Source of the DNA: an uncultured Clostridia bacterium
Lineage (GTDB): Bacteria > Bacillota > Clostridia > Oscillospirales > Ruminococcaceae
Assembly: GCA_945835425.1 (NCBI GenBank)
Contig: CAMAJC010000165.1
Span: 1 to 5,053, forward strand
Direction: 5' to 3'
DNA length: 5,053 nt
This document shows positions 1 through 4,113 of the stretch, piece by piece. Every line of letters begins with the position of its first letter. The stretch's first letter is position 1. The notes under the pieces are model-generated. The model saw nothing but the letters and a program-made list of their open reading frames with translations, was not told where the DNA came from and did no database searches. A program made the translations under genes and the position numbers.

Positions 1-36
1 GCATTAGCTCCCCCTTTTCCCCGCGGCTCCCCCCGC

Positions 37-57
37 CGGTGTCCCGGTGGGACGCCG
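37..57. repeat. GC-rich hairpin
   Basis: CGGTGTCCC (37-45) and GGGACGCCG (49-57) pair over nine positions, one of them G-T, around a GGT loop. Neither strand has a T-run directly after the stem, so it does not look like an intrinsic terminator. It may be part of another dispersed repeat whose left part is outside the window. Confidence 0.5.
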
Positions 58-120
58 TGCGGCATCTGGGAGGCCGGGAATAAATATGACGGAAACGTAG
101 CGAAGGTTCGAGAGGTTTAC

Positions 121-268
121 GCCCTCTCTGGCCTTCGGCCACCTCTCCCAAAGGGAGAGGCACTGGCGACCTAACGATACGCTGTACAGGTATTTCAACA
201 TGTAAAGCTACCCATCTTTGCCAAGGGCTCGCCCTTTGGGAGAGCTGTCGCAAAGCGACTGAGAGGGC
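121..268. repeat. 148-bp imperfect inverted-repeat element with GCCCTCTC ends
   Basis: The element begins GCCCTCTC (121-128) and ends GAGAGGGC (261-268), perfect inverted repeats. The two arms, about 50 bp each, share the same order inward: the terminal octamer, a small hairpin, then a CTCTCCCAAAGGG block and a TGGC block. On the left, TGGCC/GGCCA (129-141) and the perfect CCTCTCCC-aaa-GGGAGAGG stem (142-160) are visible. On the right, the matching hairpins are GTCGC-aaa-GCGAC (247-259) and the CTCGCCC-ttt-GGGAGAG stem (228-244). About 50 bp of unrelated sequence separates the arms. This is the build of a non-autonomous dispersed repeat (MITE-like). From memory, similar CCTCTCCCAAAGGGAGAGG units are common between genes in gut Clostridia, but I cannot verify that here. 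No target-site duplication is clear. Confidence 0.7.
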
Positions 269-317
269 ATATAGCACCAGGTTTGTATGAACGGGCACGC
301 GGTGAGTGTTCGGGTGG

Positions 318-345
318 ACAGAACGGTCAAAACCGTTCCCTACAG
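318..345 (-). repeat. GTAGGG-hairpin unit, copy 1
   Basis: GAACGGT (321-327) and ACCGTTC (332-338) form a perfect 7-bp stem with a CAAA loop. Read on the minus strand the unit is CTGTAGGG followed by the 5' arm, a TTTG loop and the 3' arm, the same plan as the unit at 441-471 in the opposite orientation. It lacks the T-run expected of a terminator. Function unknown; probably a dispersed intergenic repeat. Confidence 0.55.
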
Positions 346-386
346 TGTTTTGGGGAATGGTGTGTTTGGACTGAAATATGACGAAG

Positions 387-399
387 AACGGGAAATTTC
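387..399. repeat. 13-bp direct repeat, left copy (AACGGGAAATTTC)
   Basis: AACGGGAAATTTC occurs here and again, identical and in the same orientation, at 547-559. The copies bracket 147 bp of non-coding sequence that carries the second GTAGGG hairpin. They could be a duplicated insertion target or ends of an inserted segment. Confidence 0.5.
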
Positions 400-440
400 A
401 CCTTTTCACCAATCCAAATAAATCAACGCATTTCCTGAAA

Positions 441-471
441 CAGTAGGGCGCGACCCTTGCGGTCGTCCGCC
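441..471 (+). repeat. GTAGGG-hairpin unit, copy 2
   Basis: CAGTAGGG leads into a stem in which GGCG (447-450) pairs with CGCC (468-471) and CGACC (451-455) pairs with GGTCG (461-465). The loop is CTTGC and there is a two-base bulge (TC) on the 3' side. It shares the CAGTAGGG/CTGTAGGG lead and hairpin plan of the 318-345 unit, inverted. The arms differ but base pairing is kept, which suggests the structure rather than the sequence is conserved. Confidence 0.55.
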
Positions 472-543
472 AATTACCAATAAACGTCGCCTGTTATTTG
501 CCGACATAATGTCTCTTGCGGATTGAATAAATGAAAATATAGC

Positions 544-571
544 AAAAACGGGAAATTTCCGGTGCACCCGT
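544..571 (-). terminator. Possible weak terminator of sbcD
   Basis: Reading the minus strand just after the sbcD stop codon, ACGGG (571-567) can pair with CCCGT (552-548), followed directly by T residues (548-544). The stem is only 5 bp and the loop, about 14 bases, contains the palindrome GGAAATTTCC (551-560). The position is right and the stem is weak, so this is a tentative call. The same bases include the right copy of the 13-bp direct repeat (547-559). Confidence 0.4.
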
Positions 572-576
572 CCCTC

Positions 577-1722
577 TCATTCCTGCCAGACCTCGTTCAT
601 CAGGCTGCGGACGAGGGTCTTTTCTTCATCGCCCAGCTGCTCGCCGTGCATCTGAACATAAAAATCATCAAAAAGCTGCTCCGGGGTCTTTTTCTCCGGT
701 TCATGAGCGGAAAAATCGGCGTCCTCCTGCTCCTCAGAGCCATGCGCGGCAAAATCCAGCCGCATGATATTCGGGTAGACCTGCCGCAGACGGTGCAGCG
801 GGTCGGAAACCGGCTCGCGGTCGGTGAGGGTCACATGAAGATAATCCTCACGTCCCGACTTCTCCTTCTCCGCCGCCAGCAGCAGCGCCTCCAGCGGCCC
901 GCGAATTTCCCGCATGTCATGGAGCGGCGTCAGCGGCAGCAGCTCCACCTCCGGCTCCGACCGGCCATGAAGCGTCACGAGCGCCGCGGATTTTTGATGG
1001 TTGACCTCGGAGAACGAATATTTCAGCGGCGAACCGGCGTAGCGGACGCTGTCGCGGGTCAGGCGCTGCGGGCGATGGATATGGCCGAGGGCCACATAAG
1101 TAAACGGCATAAAATTACTCACATCAACGTTGTCCGTCCCGCCGAGGGACAGCACCTCGGAATCGCTCCGCTCGGGCTGTACGCCGCCTGCGGTCACAAA
1201 CTGGTGGGCGACCAGGACGCTGGGCCGCTCCTCCGAAAGGGTGATATGCCGCATCACACAGCGCATCGCGTCGTCATAGCTGCGGATGTCCTCGTCGGGA
1301 TAAAAGGCGCGGACGTTGCCCGGACGGATGAAGGGCAGCAGATAAAAATCCGCCGCGTCTTCCCCTTCGCCGATGGTCACGCAGCGCGGCGTTCCGGTAA
1401 AACGCCCGGCCATATGTACATGACTTGCGGACAAAAGGCCGCTGCCAAAATCCAACCGTTCGGGGCTGTCGTGGTTGCCGCTGATGACCAGCGCCGGGAT
1501 TCCCATCTTCGACAGCTCGGTCAGGAACCAGTCCAGCACTGTTACCGCTTCCGCCGGCGGCACAGGCTTATCATATAAATCCCCTGCCAGCACCACCGCG
1601 TCCGCTTTATGCTCTGCCGCGAGGGAGAGAATCTGCCGGAGGACGTGCTTCTGGTCTTCGAGCAGGGAAAATTCGGCGACCTGCTTGCCGAGGTGCAGGT
1701 CGGAAATATGCAGAAATTTCAT
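577..1722 (-). CDS. sbcD: Exonuclease subunit SbcD (metallophosphoesterase)
   Basis: This is the nuclease subunit of the SbcCD (Mre11-Rad50-like) complex, which in characterised bacteria cuts DNA hairpins and processes double-strand ends in the cytoplasm with Mn2+. The 381-residue protein is normal length. The calcineurin-like metallophosphoesterase motifs are all present: D8-L-H10-L-G, G47-D48-L-Y-D, G82-N83-H84-D85, H173 in VAHQ, and G213-H214-I-H216. The remaining roughly 150 residues would form the SbcD capping and C-terminal region, ending in acidic and helical sequence. I chose the Met at 1722 because the protein then starts MKFLHISDLHLG as the family does. AAAGGAG (1729-1735) lies six bases upstream, and the in-frame Met at 1803 lies upstream of the likely transcription start. 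Codon use is GCG/GCC/GTG-rich, like most of the window. Unusually, no sbcC follows within the 576 bases downstream. Confidence 0.95.
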   Translation of the reverse strand: MKFLHISDLHLGKQVAEFSLLEDQKHVLRQILSLAAEHKADAVVLAGDLYDKPVPPAEAVTVLDWFLTELSKMGIPALVISGNHDSPERLDFGSGLLSASHVHMAGRFTGTPRCVTIGEGEDAADFYLLPFIRPGNVRAFYPDEDIRSYDDAMRCVMRHITLSEERPSVLVAHQFVTAGGVQPERSDSEVLSLGGTDNVDVSNFMPFTYVALGHIHRPQRLTRDSVRYAGSPLKYSFSEVNHQKSAALVTLHGRSEPEVELLPLTPLHDMREIRGPLEALLLAAEKEKSGREDYLHVTLTDREPVSDPLHRLRQVYPNIMRLDFAAHGSEEQEDADFSAHEPEKKTPEQLFDDFYVQMHGEQLGDEEKTLVRSLMNEVWQE

Positions 1723-1774
1723 CAAAAGCTCCTTTCTGGCCGTGCATCGCGCGGCGCACGCTCTTGTACCTTCT

Positions 1775-1803
1775 ATTATAGCGGGATTTTCGCACGGTTG
1801 CAA
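1775..1803 (-). promoter_or_regulatory. Sigma-A-type promoter of sbcD
   Basis: On the minus strand TTGCAA (1803-1798) and a perfect TATAAT (1780-1775) are separated by 17 bases. Transcription should begin near 1768, leaving a leader of about 45 bases before the sbcD start. The leader holds a short CGTGC/GCACG hairpin (1760-1741) just ahead of the ribosome binding site. This promoter, plus the terminator at 1844-1884, argues that sbcD is transcribed independently of the gene upstream. Confidence 0.85.
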
Positions 1804-1843
1804 GTGGATAAACGGCGCCTGTTTCAGCAGCGAAAATGAACAT

Positions 1844-1884
1844 AAAAAAACCGGAGAGCGGACTTACCATCCGTTCCCCGGTTT
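1844..1884 (-). terminator. Intrinsic terminator of the DUF2087 gene
   Basis: Immediately after the TAA of the DUF2087 gene, the minus strand shows a 15-position stem (1884-1870 with 1862-1848). It has one mismatch and one G-T pair, a 7-base loop and then seven T residues (1850-1844). This is a strong rho-independent terminator. Confidence 0.92.
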
Positions 1885-1888
1885 GCCT

Positions 1889-2185
1889 TTAGCCGTAGAG
1901 TTTTTGCAGATCCTCCAGCGTCGGCTGGTTTTCCGCCGCCCAGTAGGCGCTGCCGTCCCGCTCGCGGCAAAGCAGCCCGTGTTCCACCAGTTCCCTGCGC
2001 AGGGTCGCCGGGTCCTGGAACAGGTGCCAGGAGAGCAGCAGCTCGTTCACTTCCCGCTCGGTATACCGCCGGCCGGGCACGAATTTGCCGCCGAGATAGA
2101 CCAGCGCCGCCAGTTTTTTCACCCGTTTGGACGGCCAGGCTTTCAGCCGCCCTTCACCATCCAGAAAATTCGCAATCAGTTCCAT
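1889..2185 (-). CDS. DUF2087 domain protein (small, standalone)
   Basis: A 98-residue protein that is essentially one DUF2087 domain (PF09860 as I recall it). The recognisable features are F7-L-D-G-E-G-R-L near the N-terminus, W17-P-S-K-R-x-K-K (17-24), K34-F-V-P-G-R-x-Y-T-E-x-E-V-N (34-47), and D58-P-A-x-L-R-R-E-L-V (58-67) followed by G70-L-L and the Y81-W82 end of the domain. The spacing of helices looks winged-helix-like, and in larger relatives the domain is joined to an ArsR-type helix-turn-helix. A regulatory role is therefore plausible but unproven. There is no signal peptide or membrane segment, so it is cytoplasmic. The start at 2185 is set by GGAG seven bases upstream. It has its own promoter and terminator and is therefore monocistronic. 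The dyad next to its promoter could be a self-regulatory site. Confidence 0.85.
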   Translation of the reverse strand: MELIANFLDGEGRLKAWPSKRVKKLAALVYLGGKFVPGRRYTEREVNELLLSWHLFQDPATLRRELVEHGLLCRERDGSAYWAAENQPTLEDLQKLYG

Positions 2186-2260
2186 CGTGTTTCTCCTATA
2201 TGCTGCCCGGCGCTTCGGACACCGGCAGGCAACGTGTTTAGACAGGTACCAGATACCATT

Positions 2261-2289
2261 ATCCTACCACGGCCGCGGCCGCATGTCAA
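2261..2289 (-). promoter_or_regulatory. Promoter of the DUF2087 gene (extended -10)
   Basis: On the minus strand a consensus TTGACA (2289-2284) is followed after exactly 17 bases by TAGGAT (2266-2261), preceded by TGG, so this is an extended -10 (TGn) promoter. Transcription should begin near 2254, giving a leader of about 69 bases. The spacer contains a 12-bp all-G/C palindrome, CGGCCGCGGCCG (2270-2281). Confidence 0.8.
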
Positions 2290-2304
2290 CCTACGGAACG
2301 TAGG
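2290..2304. promoter_or_regulatory. Candidate operator: 15-bp dyad abutting the -35 box
   Basis: CCTACGGAACGTAGG is a perfect dyad: CCTACG and CGTAGG around a 3-base centre. It ends directly at the -35 hexamer of the DUF2087 promoter. A GGTAGG half-site recurs at the -10 box (2263-2268 on the minus strand). Position and symmetry suggest a dimeric regulator binding here; which one is unknown. Confidence 0.5.
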
Positions 2305-2345
2305 ATTGAAACGAAACATGCCCGTAAACCATCTTACAACATAAC

Positions 2346-2376
2346 AAAAAGGCACGGCCCGAAAGCCATGCCTTTT
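2346..2376 (-). terminator. Intrinsic terminator of the oxidoreductase gene
   Basis: On the minus strand AAAAGGCATGGC (2376-2365) pairs over all 12 positions, one of them G-T, with GCCGTGCCTTTT (2358-2347) around a 6-base loop. The T-run continues to 2346. The stem lies about 20 bases after the stop codon. The A-run and T-run are nearly symmetrical, so it could act weakly in both directions. Confidence 0.9.
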
Positions 2377-2396
2377 ATAGGTCAATCCGCTATAAA

Positions 2397-3515
2397 TTAA
2401 TCAAAATATACGGGTTTGCCGGTTCTGGAGGACTCATAGATGCCGTCCAGGATGCGGGTGACAACGTAAGCCTGATCAGCGGTGACGAACAGTTCGCCGG
2501 TGCCTTCCAGAGCTGCGGTCCAGATGTCAGCTTCCTTGGATCTCGGAGCCTTGCCAGCGGAGAAGCCGGGGATGAAAGCGTCGATCTTCTTGCCAACCAT
2601 GGTGATAGCGGTCTGGTTAGCAACAACGTGGTTCAGTCTGACAACACCGTCGATGGTGTCCAGGCCGCCCTTGGTGCCGCAGAGGTTAACGGTAGCCTGA
2701 CCGTTAGCGCCAGCAGCTTCAGCCATGTTGACTGCCCAGGAAGCGCGCAGGTTGATGACAGCGCCGTTCTTCATCTTGATCATGCCGACAGCGAGGTCTT
2801 CAACGTCGTAGGACTCGTTCTTCCAGGGGTCGGGTTCGCCTCTGTAGTTGTTCTGGCCCTGATGTTCGGGATCGAGCAGTCTGCCCAGTTTCTCGAAGGA
2901 GGTGCCGACAACGTAGTCAACGTCGTAGTTGTTCATCATCCACAGGGTCAGGTCAAGAGCATGGGTACCGATATCGATCAGAGGACCGCCGCCCTGTTTT
3001 TCCTTGTCGATGAATACGCCCCAGGTGGGAACGCCGCGGCGACGGAGCAGGGTTGCTTCGCCGTAGTAGATGTCGCCCAGCCAACCGTCGTCGATGACCT
3101 TTTTAGCGGTAGCGTTGACGGGGAAGTGACGGTACTGATAGCCGATGGTCAGCATCTTGCCGGTAGCGTCTCTGGCTTCCAGCATCTTCTTAGCGTCTTC
3201 CTTGGTAGCAGCCATGGGCTTCTCGCAGAGGACGTGTTTGCCTGCGTACAGAGCGTCGCAGGTGATCTGGCAGTGAGCAACGTTGGGGGTCAGAACGTGA
3301 ACTGCGAAGATTTCGGGATCAGCCAGCAGTTCATGATAATCGGTATAAACCTTAGCGCCGGGAGCGCCGTATTCTTTAGCAGCTTTTTCAGCTCTTTCAG
3401 GGATCAGGTCGCAGAATGCAGCCATCTCAATGTTCTCTTCCTGAGCCATGCCGGGGAAGTGCTTAGAGTTTGCGATGCCGCCGCATCCGATAAAACCAAC
3501 TTTAATCTTAGCCAT
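2397..3515 (-). CDS. Gfo/Idh/MocA family NAD(P)-dependent oxidoreductase
   Basis: A 372-residue soluble dehydrogenase of the glucose-fructose oxidoreductase/inositol dehydrogenase family. These enzymes oxidise or reduce a hydroxyl on a sugar, polyol or glycoside using NAD(P). The N-terminal Rossmann domain shows G7-F-I-G10-C-G12-G13-I-A15, an acidic D36 at the end of strand 2 (suggesting NAD rather than NADP), the family hallmark E98-K99-P100, and a GYQYRH segment (125-130). The C-terminal alpha/beta domain carries the catalytic-type D181-I-G-T-H185-A-L-D188 motif after a GGGPLI turn. The exact substrate cannot be read from sequence. I chose the Met at 3515, because AAAGGA (3527-3532) is 11 bases upstream. 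The Met at 3527 would overlap that site and the family fold begins at MAKIKVGFIG. Codons are strongly GCT/GTT/CTG/AAC-biased, unlike the neighbouring genes, which suggests high expression. The gene stands alone, with a cre-like operator in its leader. Confidence 0.93.
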   Translation of the reverse strand: MAKIKVGFIGCGGIANSKHFPGMAQEENIEMAAFCDLIPERAEKAAKEYGAPGAKVYTDYHELLADPEIFAVHVLTPNVAHCQITCDALYAGKHVLCEKPMAATKEDAKKMLEARDATGKMLTIGYQYRHFPVNATAKKVIDDGWLGDIYYGEATLLRRRGVPTWGVFIDKEKQGGGPLIDIGTHALDLTLWMMNNYDVDYVVGTSFEKLGRLLDPEHQGQNNYRGEPDPWKNESYDVEDLAVGMIKMKNGAVINLRASWAVNMAEAAGANGQATVNLCGTKGGLDTIDGVVRLNHVVANQTAITMVGKKIDAFIPGFSAGKAPRSKEADIWTAALEGTGELFVTADQAYVVTRILDGIYESSRTGKPVYFD

Positions 3516-3536
3516 TGGAATAACCATCCTTTCTTA

Positions 3537-3550
3537 TGTAACCGATTACA
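3537..3550. promoter_or_regulatory. cre/LacI-family-like operator in the oxidoreductase leader
   Basis: TGTAACCGATTACA has five-base inverted arms (TGTAA/TTACA) around a central CG. It fits the catabolite response element pattern TGWNANCGNTNWCA, bound by CcpA and related LacI-family repressors, at every defined position. It lies about 40-50 bases downstream of the predicted transcription start and just upstream of the ribosome binding site, a position suited to roadblock repression. Whether the regulator is CcpA or a dedicated sugar-responsive LacI protein cannot be told. Confidence 0.65.
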
Positions 3551-3594
3551 ACCGAGAATCTAACTAAATTGCAATCAGTTTCGCTTGTGGTTTT

Positions 3595-3623
3595 AGTATA
3601 CCATAAATAAATCCGTTTGGCAA
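3595..3623 (-). promoter_or_regulatory. Promoter of the oxidoreductase gene
   Basis: On the minus strand TTGCCA (3623-3618) and TATACT (3600-3595) are 17 bases apart, and TGG precedes the -10 box (extended -10). Transcription should start near 3588, giving a leader of about 70 bases. An A/T-rich stretch (3650-3680) upstream could act as an UP element. Confidence 0.85.
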
Positions 3624-3648
3624 TAGCAAATTCGTGACCCTGTCCATC

Positions 3649-3683
3649 ATTTTATGTAAAAAAATTTTGCCTTATTTTATGTA
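3649..3683. promoter_or_regulatory. Paired direct repeats ATTTTATGTA upstream of the oxidoreductase promoter
   Basis: ATTTTATGTA occurs at 3649-3658 and again at 3674-3683, 25 bases apart. Relative to the oxidoreductase start the copies centre near -65 and -90. Same-orientation pairs in this position are the usual layout of AraC-type activator sites, but the A/T richness makes chance possible. They also lie upstream of the plus-strand promoter at 3730. Confidence 0.4.
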
Positions 3684-3729
3684 GCCTGCATACAATTGAA
3701 GATTCTCCTTTTCAAAATCAGAAAATGCC

Positions 3730-3758
3730 TTGCAAAAGCTCTCCGCTGGCGGTATACT
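3730..3758 (+). promoter_or_regulatory. Near-consensus plus-strand promoter upstream of the EEP gene
   Basis: TTGCAA (3730-3735) and TATACT (3753-3758) are separated by exactly 17 bases. Transcription should begin near 3765, entering the inverted-repeat element at 3778 and reaching the EEP gene at 4114 after a leader of about 350 bases. I see no convincing terminator between. No better promoter is apparent closer to the gene: TTCACA (4055-4060) with TATAAA (4081-4086) has a 20-base spacer. Confidence 0.75.
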
Positions 3759-3816
3759 GAAAAGAAAGCCCGTTTTCTGAGTGTGGAGAGTGAAGAGTGG
3801 AGAGTGGAGTGAAAGT

Positions 3817-3835
3817 ATGCGCCGGTTCGGCGCAT
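3817..3835. repeat. Left subterminal hairpin of the 287-bp element
   Basis: ATGCGCCG and CGGCGCAT pair perfectly around GTT. It mirrors the right hairpin at 4007-4025 in stem length and loop size but not in sequence, so base pairing rather than sequence appears to be kept. Confidence 0.7.
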
Positions 3836-4006
3836 GATTTGAATAAATTGCTTCACGCCCGTAAGATAGCCATTGTCCTACTCTCTGCTCCGCTCGGAGA
3901 AAAAAATGACTAAATTTTCAGCAATATAACTGAACACGGAAAACCGTGCGGGAAAAGAGCTTTCAGTGATTGCTTATTTTTCTTGCGGGAACGATGCTGT
4001 TAAATC

Positions 4007-4025
4007 ACGGCGCGATCCGCGCCGT
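4007..4025. repeat. Right subterminal hairpin of the 287-bp element
   Basis: ACGGCGCG and CGCGCCGT pair perfectly around ATC. It sits four bases inside the right terminal repeat, the mirror position of the left hairpin. No T-run follows, so it is not a terminator. Confidence 0.7.
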
Positions 4026-4052
4026 TCCGTCACTTCACTCTCCACTCTCCAC

Positions 4053-4090
4053 TCTTCACACTCATATAAGTTCTTCACACTATAAATATA
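4053..4090. repeat. 19-bp imperfect tandem repeat at the right edge of the element
   Basis: TCTTCACACT at 4053-4062 recurs at 4072-4081, each copy followed by an A/T-rich ATATAAGT or ATAAATAT tail. The first copy overlaps the right terminal repeat of the 287-bp element. It may be a local slippage duplication and gives the only, weak, promoter-like sequence near the EEP start. Confidence 0.4.
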
Positions 4091-4113
4091 TTTCATAAAG
4101 GGGTGCAGTTACC

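Larger units (their letters stand above)
1..543. other. Gene-free, repeat-rich region downstream of sbcD
   Basis: No reading frame in this stretch has a believable protein. The only Met-initiated frame of any size (minus strand, to about position 201) simply translates the inverted repeat at 121-268 and resembles no family I recognise. The region instead contains a chain of short hairpins and repeat units, listed separately. I see no rRNA or tRNA. The bases before 37 are C-rich and the left edge is cut by the window, so whatever gene lies beyond position 1 cannot be identified. Confidence 0.75.
3778..4064. mobile_element. 287-bp MITE-like element with 35-bp terminal inverted repeats
   Basis: The left end (3778-3812) and the reverse complement of the right end (4064-4030) match at 32 of 35 positions, beginning TGAGTGTG. 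The repeats are built from heptads such as TGGAGAG, TGAAGAG and TGGAGTG. Just inside each is an 8-bp perfect stem with a 3-base loop (3817-3835 and 4007-4025). The similarity then continues inward as GATTT (3836-3840; 4006-4002 reversed) and CCCGnAAGA (3858-3866; 3989-3981 reversed), giving arms of about 85 bp. The centre has a CACGG-aaaa-CCGTG hairpin (3935-3948) and no transposase. This fits a non-autonomous element moved by a transposase elsewhere; no target-site duplication is visible at the ends. It could instead be a structured RNA gene. It separates the plus-strand promoter from the EEP gene. Confidence 0.65.

Noticed and set aside
2..4. Minus-strand ATG preceded by GGGGGAG at the extreme left edge, possibly the next gene's start
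   Set aside because: Only one codon is visible and the gap to the ATG is too short to be convincing, so nothing can be claimed.
4..201. 65-residue minus-strand reading frame
   Set aside because: It reads through the hairpins of the 121-268 repeat, has no clear ribosome binding site and resembles no protein family.
562..1578. Long plus-strand reading frame opposite sbcD
   Set aside because: It is Arg/His/Gln-rich antisense of a gene with complete SbcD motifs; this is a by-product of G+C-rich codon use.
1741..1760. CGTGC/GCACG hairpin in the sbcD leader as a regulatory RNA
   Set aside because: The stem is only 5 bp with a 10-base loop and matches no known riboswitch pattern.
2628..3563. Plus-strand reading frame opposite the oxidoreductase
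   Set aside because: It is the antisense of the strongly codon-biased gene, with a Val/Ser-rich composition and no recognisable domain.
3784..3811. Heptad repeats considered as a CRISPR or microsatellite array
   Set aside because: The units are 7 bp with no spacers and form the end of an inverted repeat; only four units are present.
3888..3899. CTCC/GGAG stem followed by a run of A residues as a terminator
   Set aside because: The run is A on the plus strand, and on the minus strand the T-run precedes the stem, so neither direction gives an intrinsic terminator.
4055..4086. TTCACA...TATAAA as the main promoter of the EEP gene
   Set aside because: The spacer is 20 bases, there is no extended -10, and the -10 box is very close to the ribosome binding site. 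It is kept only as a weak alternative to the promoter at 3730-3758.
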